From DATDAH01 sp963792205 (GTDB lineage Bacteria > Actinomycetota > Acidimicrobiia > Acidimicrobiales > DATDAH01): 64,000 bases of DNA. Both the position numbers and the translations under genes were made by a program. The notes below the pieces were generated by a model, which had not been told where the DNA came from, did no database searches, and saw nothing but the letters and a program-made list of their open reading frames with translations. The DNA lies in NCBI GenBank assembly GCA_963792205.1, contig CAWBVI010000004.1:372001-436000 (forward strand). The letters run 5' to 3'. Below are positions 42,202-50,095 of the stretch, one piece after another; positions within the stretch are counted from its first letter, which is position 1, and each line of letters opens with the position of its first letter.

Positions 42202-43887
42202 GTGGATCGCCGGATGTTCCTGACGGGCGCCGCCTCGCTCACGGCGGCGACGGCGGTGAGCGCCCACCTCCTCCAGCTGCCGGGCGCCGGAGCCCAACCG
42301 ACCGGCGTCTTCCGCCACGGCATCGCGTCGGGTGACCCCCGCGGCGACCGCGTGATCCTCTGGACACGGGTCACGCCGACGGCGCGGTCCACGCCGGGGT
42401 CGGGCCGCGGCCCGACGGTCGGCGTGGCGTGGCAGGTCGCCCTCGATCCCACGTTCGACCAGGTCGTCCGCCGTGGCCGGGTCGTCACCGGCCCCGGCCG
42501 CGACCACACCGTGAAGGTGGACGTCGCCGGGCTCGAACCGGGGACGCCGTACTGGTACCGGTTCCGCTACGGGGGCGAGACGTCGCCGGTGGGCCGGACC
42601 CGCACGTCGACGGCGGGGTGCCCGGACGCGACCTCGCTGCGCTTCGGCGTCGTCTCGTGCGCCAACTTCGAGGGCGGCTTCTTCCGGGGCTACGGCCACC
42701 TCGCCGAGCGCGACGACCTCGACTTCGTCCTCCACCTCGGCGACTACCTCTACGAGTACGGGCGGGGCGGCTACGGCCCCGGCGCCGACATCGGCCGGCT
42801 CCACGACCCGCCCCACGAGATCGTCAGCCTGGCGGACTACCGCCGGCGGCACGCGCAGTACAAGGCCGATCCCGATCTGGCGGCCCTGCACGCGGCGGCG
42901 CCGTTCCTGATCACCCTCGACGATCACGAGGTCGCCAACGACGCGTTCCGCACCGGCGCCGAGAACCACCAACCGGGGACGGAGGGCGCCTACGGGCCCC
43001 GCCGAGCACGGGCCCTGCGGGCCATGCTCGAGTGGCAACCCATCCGGCAGCCGGCGCCCGGACGCCTGTACCGCAGCTCCACGCAGGGCCCGCTGGCCGA
43101 CGTGCACCTCCTCGACCTCCGCCGCTACCGCGACCAGCAGCCCTCGTCACCGGTCGACCCGGCCATCGACGACCCCAACCGCACGATCACCGGCGACGCC
43201 CAGATGGCCTGGCTCAAGCACGGCCTGGGCTCGCGCCCGGGGACCACGTGGCGGTTCATCGGCAACCCCGTGATGATCACGCCGGTGGTGTTCCCGCCGC
43301 TGCCCGGGCTGCCCGCGGGCACCCCGGATGCCCTGCGGCAGCTCACCGGCAGCGCCCCGGTCCCCCAGTCGGGCGCGCCCTACAACGTCGACCAGTGGGA
43401 CGGCTACGCGGCCGACCGGGCCGAGCTGCTCGGCTTCCTGAAGGACCAGGACATCGACAACACCGTCTTCCTCACCGGCGACATCCACTCGTCGTGGGCC
43501 TGTGACCTGCCCCTCGACCCCGGCCTCTACCCCTTACCCGGCGGCGAGTCGGTGGCCACGGAGCTGGTCGGGACCTCGATCACGTCGGACAACCTCGACG
43601 ACATCACCGGGAGCCCGCCTCGGACCTCGTCGATCGTGGTCGAGGAGGCCATCAAGGCCTCGAACCGCCACATCAAGCTGCTGGAGTTCGACTCGCACGG
43701 CTACTCGGTCGTCGATGTCACCCCCGACCGGGTCCAGATGGACTGGTGGTACGTGGCCGACCGCACCGATCCGGCCGCCGCGGTCGCCTTCGGCCAGGCC
43801 TATGAGGTCCGCGCCGGGACGAACCAGGTCGCCCCCGCGTCCGGGCCGATGCCCACGCGGCCGACCTCCGTCGGGATGTGCGCATGA
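42202..43887 (+). CDS. phoD: PhoD-type alkaline phosphatase (Tat-exported)
   Basis: 561 residues. The N-terminus is a twin-arginine signal (DRRMFLTGAASLTAATAVSA). The PhoD N-terminal domain (FRHGIASGDPRGDRVILWTR) is followed by the metallophosphatase core: GDYLYEYGRGGYG, TLDDHEVANDAF and FLTGDIHSSWACD. It hydrolyses phosphodiesters or monoesters outside the membrane using Ca/Fe. GTG start. It overlaps the PhoX-like gene by ATGA, forming a two-gene phosphate-scavenging operon. Confidence 0.87.
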   Translation: MDRRMFLTGAASLTAATAVSAHLLQLPGAGAQPTGVFRHGIASGDPRGDRVILWTRVTPTARSTPGSGRGPTVGVAWQVALDPTFDQVVRRGRVVTGPGRDHTVKVDVAGLEPGTPYWYRFRYGGETSPVGRTRTSTAGCPDATSLRFGVVSCANFEGGFFRGYGHLAERDDLDFVLHLGDYLYEYGRGGYGPGADIGRLHDPPHEIVSLADYRRRHAQYKADPDLAALHAAAPFLITLDDHEVANDAFRTGAENHQPGTEGAYGPRRARALRAMLEWQPIRQPAPGRLYRSSTQGPLADVHLLDLRRYRDQQPSSPVDPAIDDPNRTITGDAQMAWLKHGLGSRPGTTWRFIGNPVMITPVVFPPLPGLPAGTPDALRQLTGSAPVPQSGAPYNVDQWDGYAADRAELLGFLKDQDIDNTVFLTGDIHSSWACDLPLDPGLYPLPGGESVATELVGTSITSDNLDDITGSPPRTSSIVVEEAIKASNRHIKLLEFDSHGYSVVDVTPDRVQMDWWYVADRTDPAAAVAFGQAYEVRAGTNQVAPASGPMPTRPTSVGMCA

Positions 43888-45059
43888 TGGGCGCCATGGA
43901 CCGACGCTCGTTCATGGCCACGTTCGCCGCCGCGGCGGCGGGGGTCACCCTCGCGGGGACGACGGGCGGTGCCGGCGCCGCGCCGGCCCGGCCGGGACCG
44001 AGCCCGTTCGGCCCCCTGCGCGCCCCCGACGCCAACGGCATCCGCCTCCCGGCCGGCTTCCGCAGCCGGGTGCTGGCCCGCAGCGGTCAGCCGGTCGGGA
44101 GCACCGGCTACACCTGGCACCCCTTCCCCGACGGCGGAGCAACCTTCCGCCGGCCCGGCGGCTGGACCTACGTCTGCAACAGCGAGGTTCCCGGCCCGGG
44201 ACTGGGCGGCGCCGGCCAGCTCCACTTCAACGGCCGGGGGCGCATCACCGGGGCCAACTCGGTGCTGACCGGGACCACGGCCAACTGCTCCGGTGGGGGC
44301 ACGCCGTGGCGGACGTGGCTGTCGTGTGAGGAGACACCGCTGGGGCTCGTCCACGAGTGCACGGTCGACGGCCCGAGCCAGGGCACCGCCCGACCGGCGC
44401 TGGGGACCTTCGCCCACGAGATGGTGGCGGTGGACGCTGACCATGGCCGCCTCTACCTGACCGAGGACGACGGCTCGACGGACGGTGACGAGTTCTACCG
44501 GTTCACCCCCGACAACCCCCTGCCCGACCTGAGCGCGGGGACGCTCGAGGTCATGCGCTGGAACCGCCGGACCAAGGCCATCACCTGGATCGAGGTCGAT
44601 CCCGCCGTCCCGTCGTCGGTGCGCCGGGGTAGCGGCGGCCCCCACGGCACCGCCTTCGAAGGCAACGAGGGCGTCTGGTACCACGCCGGGCACGTGTACT
44701 TCACGGTCAAGAGCAACAACCGGGTCTACGACATCAACCTGGCCCGCCGGCGCATGACCGTGCTGTGGGACGCCGCCCTCTACGACTCCCCCGTCCTGAG
44801 CGGCGTGGACAACCTGGTCATGGACCGGGCCCACAACCTGTACGTGGCCGAGGACGGCGGGAACATGGAGCTGGTCCTGATCAGCGCCAACGGACGGCGG
44901 GTGGCCCCCTTCCTCCGGATGGTGGGCCATGGTGGCTCCGAGATCAGCGGTCCCGCGTTCTCCCCGGGTGGGCGCCGGCTCTACTTCAGCTCCCAGCGGG
45001 GGGCCGGTGGCACAGGCACGGGGATCACCTACGAGGTGACCGGCCCCTTCCCTGCCTAG
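43884..45059 (+). CDS. PhoX-like phosphatase (DUF839), Tat-exported
   Basis: 391 residues. Tat signal DRRSFMATFAAAAAGVTLAG, then a PhoX-type beta-propeller: WTYVCNSEVPGPG, WRTWLSCEETPLG (catalytic/metal region), HEMVAVDADHGRLYLTEDDG and SGVDNLVMDRAHNLYVAEDG. It releases phosphate from phosphomonoesters in the cell envelope, complementing PhoD. ATG 43884 is chosen because it overlaps the phoD stop. Its own TAG stop lies within the CCTAGG repeat copy 3. Confidence 0.83.
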   Translation: MMGAMDRRSFMATFAAAAAGVTLAGTTGGAGAAPARPGPSPFGPLRAPDANGIRLPAGFRSRVLARSGQPVGSTGYTWHPFPDGGATFRRPGGWTYVCNSEVPGPGLGGAGQLHFNGRGRITGANSVLTGTTANCSGGGTPWRTWLSCEETPLGLVHECTVDGPSQGTARPALGTFAHEMVAVDADHGRLYLTEDDGSTDGDEFYRFTPDNPLPDLSAGTLEVMRWNRRTKAITWIEVDPAVPSSVRRGSGGPHGTAFEGNEGVWYHAGHVYFTVKSNNRVYDINLARRRMTVLWDAALYDSPVLSGVDNLVMDRAHNLYVAEDGGNMELVLISANGRRVAPFLRMVGHGGSEISGPAFSPGGRRLYFSSQRGAGGTGTGITYEVTGPFPA

Positions 45060-45128
45060 GAGCCGAGCCGATAGGCGAGGCGACCTGGCAAGTGCTGCAG
45101 CCTCAGCCTTTCCACGCACGTCGTGAGG
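45055..45128 (-). repeat. Dispersed palindromic element, CCTAGG family, copy 3 (deleted form)
   Basis: Shares CCTAGGAGCCGAGCCGATAG and the far end CCTCAGCCTTTCCACGCACG with the other copies but lacks the central 20-23 bp hairpin. The first CCTAGG contains the stop codon of the PhoX-like gene. A probable -10 (TAGCTT, 45134-45139) for ppa follows directly. Confidence 0.75.
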
Positions 45129-45148
45129 TGACGTAGCTTCGCGGAGGC

Positions 45149-45640
45149 ATGGAGATCGAGGTCGTCGTCGAGATCCCCAAGGGGTCACGGAACAAGTACG
45201 AGCTCGACCACGAGACCGGCGCGATCTGGCTCGACCGGAACCTGTTCACGGCCACGCAATACCCGGCCGACTACGGCTTCGTCCCCGACACCCTGGCCGG
45301 CGACGGCGATCCGCTGGACGTGCTCGTGCTCCTCGACGAGCCCACGTTCCCGGGCTGTCACATCCGGGCCCGACCGATCGGCGTGTTCTGGATGAAGGAC
45401 GAGGCCGGGCCCGACGCCAAGGTGCTGTGCGTGCCCGCGGGCGACGCCAGGTGGGTCGACTACGAGGACCTGGCCGATGTCCCGGATTTCCTGCTCCAGG
45501 AGATCCACCACTTCTTCGAGGTCTACAAGGCCCTCGAGCCCCACAAGGAGTCCGACGTCCGCGGGTGGGACGGGCGCGATGCCGCCATCGACGCCATCGA
45601 GGACGCCCGCCAGCGCTTCAGCGAGACCCATCCGGGCTGA
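45149..45640 (+). CDS. ppa: Inorganic pyrophosphatase (family I)
   Basis: 163 residues, normal size for bacterial family I. Active-site blocks are EIPKGSRNKYELD, YPADYGFVPDTLAGDGDPLD and DVLVLLDEPTFPG, with the DGDPLD Asp residues that bind magnesium. It hydrolyses pyrophosphate and so drives the acyl-CoA ligases (which release PPi) and biosynthesis. TAGCTT 9 nt upstream suggests a leaderless start, though a GGAGG also lies just before the ATG. The end overlaps the nucleotidyltransferase gene by 23 bp. Confidence 0.92.
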   Translation: MEIEVVVEIPKGSRNKYELDHETGAIWLDRNLFTATQYPADYGFVPDTLAGDGDPLDVLVLLDEPTFPGCHIRARPIGVFWMKDEAGPDAKVLCVPAGDARWVDYEDLADVPDFLLQEIHHFFEVYKALEPHKESDVRGWDGRDAAIDAIEDARQRFSETHPG

Positions 45641-46163
45641 GGGCCAGGACCCGCTCGATCCGCTCGTCGTCCGCCCCCAGGTAGTGGGCGAGGACGCCGA
45701 CCACCGCCTCCACATCCAGGGTGCCGGCCGCGGCCATCTCCTCGAGGTCGGCCCAGTCACGCGTCCGACTGAAGAAGGCCTTGAACACGGCCAGGTCGTT
45801 GCAGTCGAGGAACGGGACGTCGGCTCCGGCGAACGACTCGATCCGGATCCGGGTAGCGGCCTGTTGGTGGAAGTCGGTGGTGTTGGCGAAGACGTCCACC
45901 GGCGTCGTGCCCCACCACAGCCGGACCTGACCGTCCCGCTCGACGCGGGCGACGTCGGCGTCCGACCACTGGACCTGGTCCGGCAGCGCGTCGAGGAGCT
46001 CCCGGGCCCGCGCCTGGTCGACGAAGAGGTTCACGTCGATGTCGTTGGTCCCTCGGGCCTGCGCGGTGCACCACGCCAGCGCCAGCGCCCCGCCGAACGC
46101 ATGCGGGATCCCCGCGGCCTCGAGCGTGTCGTGGATGGCCACGATCTGTTCGGGGAGACCCAT
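45618..46163 (-). CDS. Nucleotidyltransferase-fold protein, probable toxin of an XRE pair
   Basis: 181 residues. The nucleotidyltransferase signature GGALALAWCTAQARGTNDID shows the GG and paired Asp (DID) found in AbiEii/MNT-type enzymes, with a third acidic residue possibly in VDVFA. Such proteins transfer nucleotides to tRNA or antitoxin partners. The start overlaps the XRE gene stop as TGATG, so they form a two-gene module. Toxin activity is inference from architecture. Confidence 0.7.
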   Translation of the reverse strand: MGLPEQIVAIHDTLEAAGIPHAFGGALALAWCTAQARGTNDIDVNLFVDQARARELLDALPDQVQWSDADVARVERDGQVRLWWGTTPVDVFANTTDFHQQAATRIRIESFAGADVPFLDCNDLAVFKAFFSRTRDWADLEEMAAAGTLDVEAVVGVLAHYLGADDERIERVLALSPDGSR

Positions 46164-46477
46164 CAGCCACGACCGAACGGTGGGAAGCGGAGTCGAGCGG
46201 CGTGCCGCGCCGGGAACTGGGCGGCCAGCTCGAGGACGTCGACCAGCTCCTGACCCCGCGGCTGGACATTGGAGCGCCGGATCCGGGGTTCGAGGTCGAC
46301 GGTCACCGCGTAGCCCGCGGCCCGGACCACGCGGTCGACGGTGGCGACGGAGGGCTGCTTCGCTCCCGACTCGTAGGCCGCGATCGCGGAGTGCGAGGTC
46401 CCGGCCCGGTCCGCCAGCTCCCTCAGGCTCAGCCCCGCACCCCGTCGGGCCCGGCGCACGATCTCGGCTGCTCGCAT
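46163..46477 (-). CDS. XRE-family HTH regulator, probable antitoxin
   Basis: 104 residues. Cro/CI-type HTH: RRGAGLSLRELADRAGTSHS followed by AIAAYESGAKQPSVATVDRV. The C-terminal 40 residues are Arg-rich and may contact the partner. Start ATG 46477 has TACCAT 6 nt upstream within a palindrome, the usual arrangement for autorepressed toxin-antitoxin operons. Divergent from ubiA-like with 71 bp between starts. Confidence 0.75.
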   Translation of the reverse strand: MRAAEIVRRARRGAGLSLRELADRAGTSHSAIAAYESGAKQPSVATVDRVVRAAGYAVTVDLEPRIRRSNVQPRGQELVDVLELAAQFPARHAARLRFPPFGRG

Positions 46478-46484
46478 GACCAAA

Positions 46485-46504
46485 TGGTATCCGATCAGAT
46501 ACCA
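46485..46504. promoter_or_regulatory. Palindromic operator of the XRE/nucleotidyltransferase operon
   Basis: TGGTATC-CGATCA-GATACCA, perfect 7-bp arms, overlapping the probable -10 box and ending 7 bp from the ATG. Confidence 0.72.
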
Positions 46505-46548
46505 CCTGTCACCCGCCCGCCCCGTGGGCACGCAGTAGGTTCCGCGGC

Positions 46549-47580
46549 GTGACGACCACGCCGACCGCCTCCCAGGGCCTGCTCTCGCGCTGGAAGGAGG
46601 TGCTGACCACCACCAACCCGCCGGCGTCCGGCGAGATGGACATCGTCAGCCGGTGGCTGTTCCTGACCCGGGCCGCCGTCCTGCCGATGACGCTGACGGC
46701 CGGCCTCGTCGCCGGGCTGCTGGCCGTCCACGACGACGCCTTCAGCGTCGGCCTCTTCCTCCTGGCCTTCCTCGGGATCCTGCTGGCCCACACGGCCAAC
46801 AACCTGATGAACGACCTGTTCGACAGCACCACCGGGTTGGACAAGGCCGACTACCCCCGGGCGATGTACTCGCCCCATCCTGTGCTCGAGGGCTACATCA
46901 CCAAGCGCGGCCTGGCCACCGCCGCGCTGATCGTCAACCTGGTCGATGCCGCGGTGGGCGTCATCCTCTTCATCGAGTGGGGCTGGCCGGTCATCGCCTT
47001 CGCCCTGGCCGGGTTCCTGCTGTCGGCGGCGTACACCGCCCCGCCCCTCCGCCTCAAGAAGCGGGGCCTCGGCGAGCCCGACGTCTTCGTCGTGTGGGGC
47101 CCCCTGATGGTGGGGGGCGTCTACTTCTCCGCCGTCGGCTCGATCCCCTGGCAGGTCTACGCCGCCTCGGTCCCCTACGGGCTCCTGTGCACCGCGGTGC
47201 TCATGGGCAAGCACGTCGACAAGGCCCCGTGGGACGAGCGGGAGGGCATCCGGACGCTGCCGGTCATCCTCGGCGAGGTCAGGGCCCGCTGGGCGACCCG
47301 GATGATGATGGCCGGCTTCTACGTGACCGTGGCCGTCTGCCTGGCCATCGGGGCGCTGCCCTGGCCGGTCGTCATCGTCGCCTTCGGCATCCCGACGCTG
47401 GTCAAGGCCTGGGGCCCGCTGTCGCAGCCCAAGCCCGAGAAGCCACCGGAGCACTTCCCGATCTGGCCGCTCTGGTATGCGGCCATCGCCTTCCTGCACA
47501 CCCGCCGGGCGGGCCTGCTGCTGGTCGTCGGCCTGGCCATCGCCGCGGTCGCCGGCATCGAGCCCGGCTTCCTCGCCTGA
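46549..47580 (+). CDS. UbiA-family prenyltransferase
   Basis: 343 residues with eight or nine membrane helices. The first Asp-rich motif is NNLMNDLFDSTTGLD (NDxxD type), and the second region lies near GKHVDKAPWDEREGIRTLPV. UbiA enzymes condense a prenyl diphosphate with an aromatic acceptor in quinone, menaquinone or lipid synthesis. The acceptor here is unknown; the long soluble N-terminus (about 35 residues) is unusual. TAGGTT lies 7 nt before GTG 46549. Confidence 0.85.
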   Translation: MTTTPTASQGLLSRWKEVLTTTNPPASGEMDIVSRWLFLTRAAVLPMTLTAGLVAGLLAVHDDAFSVGLFLLAFLGILLAHTANNLMNDLFDSTTGLDKADYPRAMYSPHPVLEGYITKRGLATAALIVNLVDAAVGVILFIEWGWPVIAFALAGFLLSAAYTAPPLRLKKRGLGEPDVFVVWGPLMVGGVYFSAVGSIPWQVYAASVPYGLLCTAVLMGKHVDKAPWDEREGIRTLPVILGEVRARWATRMMMAGFYVTVAVCLAIGALPWPVVIVAFGIPTLVKAWGPLSQPKPEKPPEHFPIWPLWYAAIAFLHTRRAGLLLVVGLAIAAVAGIEPGFLA

Positions 47581-47584
47581 CGAT

Positions 47585-47599
47585 CTGACGCCCCGTCAG
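47585..47599. promoter_or_regulatory. Palindrome upstream of SDR gene, possible TetR/FadR-type operator
   Basis: CTGACG-CCC-CGTCAG lies 5 bp after the ubiA-like stop and 47 bp before the SDR start. It could be a repressor site or the hairpin of a terminator; no T-run follows. Confidence 0.45.
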
Positions 47600-47646
47600 G
47601 GCCCCATCTAGTCTCTCCTGCCGCTCGCCAGACAGGAGAACCAGGC

Positions 47647-48528
47647 ATGGGAACGCTCGACGAGAAGGTCGCCATCGTCACCGGGGCTGCGCAGGGCCTC
47701 GGGGCGGCGCACGCCAAGCTGCTGGCCGCTGAGGGCGCCAAGATCGTGCTCAACGACCTGGGTCCGGGCGTGGACGACGTCGTGGCCGAGATCACCGGTG
47801 CGGGCGGCGAGGCCGTGGCCAACAGCTCGAGCGTGGCCGACTGGAACGCCGCCAAGGAGATGATCGACCAGGCCGTCGACACCTTCGGCGACCTCCACAT
47901 CCTGGTCAACAACGCCGGGATCCTCCGGGACAAGATGTCCTTCAACATGGAGGAGGACGAGTGGGACGCGGTGATCAACGTCCACCTCAAGGGCCACTTC
48001 TGCCCCTCCCGCCACGCCGGCAACTACTGGCGCTCGCAGTCCAAAGCCGGCAACGACGCCCCCCGGCGGATCATCAACACGTCGAGCGAGGCCGGGCTGT
48101 TCGGCAACGCCGGCCAGGCCAACTACGCCGCGGCCAAGTCCGGCATCGCCACCCTGGCCATCGTGTTCGGCCGGGAGCTGGCCAGCTACGGCGTGACCGG
48201 CAACGCCATCGCCCCCCGGGCCCGCACCCAGATGACCGACCAGTTCGACTTCTTCCAGCCCCCCGAGGAGGAGAGCGAGTTCGACCGCTTCCTCCCCGGC
48301 AACGTCTCCCCGCTGGTGGCCTGGCTGGCCTCCGACGAGGCGGGCGACGTCAACGGCCAGGTGTTCGTGGTCATCGGCGGCGACGTCTGGGTCATGCAGG
48401 GCTGGAGCATCGCCGGCCACCTCCACAAGGACGGGCCCTGGACGCCCGAAGAGCTCGCGGCCAAGAAGGAGGAGCTCTTCGCCGACCACGAGCGCACCCT
48501 CCCCGGCATGGCCGTCCCCAGCTGGTGA
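47647..48528 (+). CDS. SDR family 3-hydroxyacyl-CoA dehydrogenase-like protein
   Basis: 293 residues. TGAAQGLG, LVNNAGILRDKM, INTSSEAGLFGN and YAAAKSGIA are the classical SDR blocks. The NAGILRD and SGLFGN-type segments recall the dehydrogenase of multifunctional enzyme type 2 and Hsd4A. It probably oxidises 3-hydroxyacyl-CoA (steroid or fatty). CAGGAG lies 9 nt before the ATG, so unlike most genes here it has a classical leader; a palindrome precedes it. Confidence 0.8.
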   Translation: MGTLDEKVAIVTGAAQGLGAAHAKLLAAEGAKIVLNDLGPGVDDVVAEITGAGGEAVANSSSVADWNAAKEMIDQAVDTFGDLHILVNNAGILRDKMSFNMEEDEWDAVINVHLKGHFCPSRHAGNYWRSQSKAGNDAPRRIINTSSEAGLFGNAGQANYAAAKSGIATLAIVFGRELASYGVTGNAIAPRARTQMTDQFDFFQPPEEESEFDRFLPGNVSPLVAWLASDEAGDVNGQVFVVIGGDVWVMQGWSIAGHLHKDGPWTPEELAAKKEELFADHERTLPGMAVPSW

Positions 48529-48536
48529 TCCTCCAG

Positions 48537-48848
48537 CTACATCGGCATCGCTTCGTAGACGTCGACGCTGCCGCCGACATTGAGCACGGGGCAGCCGGCG
48601 GCCAGCTCGCTGGCGGCGTCGAGGCTGCCGGCCTCCAGGATCGAGTACCCGGTCAGCTCCGACGGTGCCCCGGCGCGGCCGGGACCGTCCGCCGTGCGCG
48701 TGGTCGAGGCACCGAAGGGGTTGCCACCGTCGACCACCGCGTCACCGAGCGAACCGAACCACCCCATCCAGGCCTGCATCGTGGCCTCCTGGTCGGCTTC
48801 GGTCTCGGGCACGCTGCCGCCGCGGTAGGCCAGCACGAACTTCGCCAT
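48537..48848 (-). CDS. YCII-domain protein
   Basis: 103 residues. MAKFVLAYRGGSVPETEAD and AWMGWFGSLGDAVVDGG are typical of YCII-related proteins of the ferredoxin-like fold; SGYSILEA-type TGYSILEAGSLDAA follows. The enzymatic role is unknown. AGGAGG lies 6 nt upstream of the ATG. It is divergent from an ArsR-SRPBCC gene, a combination seen often in actinobacteria, and they share a palindromic operator. Confidence 0.82.
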   Translation of the reverse strand: MAKFVLAYRGGSVPETEADQEATMQAWMGWFGSLGDAVVDGGNPFGASTTRTADGPGRAGAPSELTGYSILEAGSLDAASELAAGCPVLNVGGSVDVYEAMPM

Positions 48849-48877
48849 GTCGTTCCTCCTGTTCGGTAAGAACCTAA

Positions 48878-48893
48878 TTCGATCACAATCGAA
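48878..48893. promoter_or_regulatory. ArsR-type operator between YCII and arsR-SRPBCC genes
   Basis: TTCGAT-CACA-ATCGAA inverted repeat in an AT-rich patch (48865-48900) that stands out from the GC-rich surroundings. It lies 30 bp from both starts. Confidence 0.65.
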
Positions 48894-48924
48894 ATAGATC
48901 GTCAAACGGACTACGGTGACGACC

Positions 48925-49641
48925 GTGCCCGACGAGCCCCAGCGCCTGCTCGACGCCCTGTCGTCGCCCGTGCGCCGGGAGATCCTCTGGCTGGTCTGGG
49001 ACCGCGAGCTGGCCGCGGGCGACATCGCCGCCGCCTTCGAGGTGACCGCGCCCACCATCTCCCAGCACCTGTCCGTGCTGCGGCAGGCCGGCCTCGTGAC
49101 CCTGCGGGTCGACGGGAACTACCGCCGCTACCGGGCCAACCAGGACGCCTTCGAGGGCCTGGAGGCGCTCCTCGCCCACACCGGTCGGTGGTCGGTCGCC
49201 GACCGCCCCGCCGCGGCTCACGTCACGACCCGCCTCGAGCAGGTGGTCGTGGTCACCGTCGAGGTGGATCAGCCACCGGAGGACACCTTCGCCTGCTTCG
49301 TCGACCCGGTCCTCTACTCACGGTGGCTCGGCGTCCCCGTGACGATCGACGACGGACGGTTCTCGTGTGTGACCGATCGCGACATCCACGTCCGGGGCTC
49401 CTACGACCTGGTCGTCCCCCCGTCGCTCATCGCCATGCGGTGGGACTTCCAGGCCGGCGCCGTCCCGGTGCCCGCGAACCTCCTGCGGGCGTACCTGCGG
49501 GTCACGCCCACCGATGCCGGCAGCTGGGTCGAGGTGCACCAGTTCGTCGCCGACGACGACGCCGCGGCCGACACCCGCGCGGCCTGGACCTCGGTCCTCA
49601 CCCGCCTGCGCGAGAACATCACGGCTGCCCTCGCGGGCTGA
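48925..49641 (+). CDS. ArsR HTH-SRPBCC fusion regulator
   Basis: 238 residues. Residues 1-90 form an ArsR winged helix (ALSSPVRREILWLVWDRE, TAPTISQHLSVLRQAGLVTL). Residues 100-235 form an SRPBCC/AHSA1 ligand-binding fold (VVVVTVEVDQPPEDTFACFV, RWLGVPVTI, GSWVEVHQF). The SRPBCC part may bind a hydrophobic ligand and release the operator. GTG 48925 is preferred over GTG 48916 because TACGGT (48912-48917) then lies 7 nt upstream as -10 box. Confidence 0.85.
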   Translation: MPDEPQRLLDALSSPVRREILWLVWDRELAAGDIAAAFEVTAPTISQHLSVLRQAGLVTLRVDGNYRRYRANQDAFEGLEALLAHTGRWSVADRPAAAHVTTRLEQVVVVTVEVDQPPEDTFACFVDPVLYSRWLGVPVTIDDGRFSCVTDRDIHVRGSYDLVVPPSLIAMRWDFQAGAVPVPANLLRAYLRVTPTDAGSWVEVHQFVADDDAAADTRAAWTSVLTRLRENITAALAG

Positions 49642-49648
49642 CGTTCGC

Positions 49649-49984
49649 TCAGAGGCGGCCGTAGTACTCGTTGTGCCGGTTGCGGTAGTCGACGTCCTCG
49701 TGCATGTCGGCCTCGTAGTCCGGGGCGCTCTTGATCTGCTCCTTGGTCATGGTCACCCGCACGGTCTCGGCGTCGAGGTCGATCTCGGTGATTGCTCCGG
49801 CCGGGATCAGCCGCTTCTTGCCAAAGATCCAGAAGCCGGTGTCCACGACCACCCAGCCGGCGCCCGCCTCGTAGGAGGCTTCGTCGATCTTGCCGATGCT
49901 GCCGTCGGTGGCCTCGACCTCGAAGCCCGTCAGGTCGACCGGCTGATCCACCTCGATCATCTCGAAGGTCCAGAGTTCCGTCAT
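49649..49984 (-). CDS. PRC-barrel domain protein
   Basis: 111 residues. The PRC barrel comprises FEVEATDGSIGKIDEASYEA, GWVVVDTGFWIFGKKRLIPA and ITEIDLDAETVRVTMTKEQI. The Tyr-rich tail YRNRHNEYYGRL is charged. PRC-barrel proteins bind RNA, photosynthetic complexes or partner proteins; in actinobacteria many are stress-associated. AGGAGA lies 7 nt before the ATG. Confidence 0.85.
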   Translation of the reverse strand: MTELWTFEMIEVDQPVDLTGFEVEATDGSIGKIDEASYEAGAGWVVVDTGFWIFGKKRLIPAGAITEIDLDAETVRVTMTKEQIKSAPDYEADMHEDVDYRNRHNEYYGRL

Positions 49985-50095
49985 TGTCCTGTCTCCTGTA
50001 TTGCTCGGCCTTCCCGCGATCGCGCCTTACCCATCGACGACCGGATCGGAACCTCGTCGGCCGATGCGTGAGGGTGGATCGGCCATGCTGGGTCG

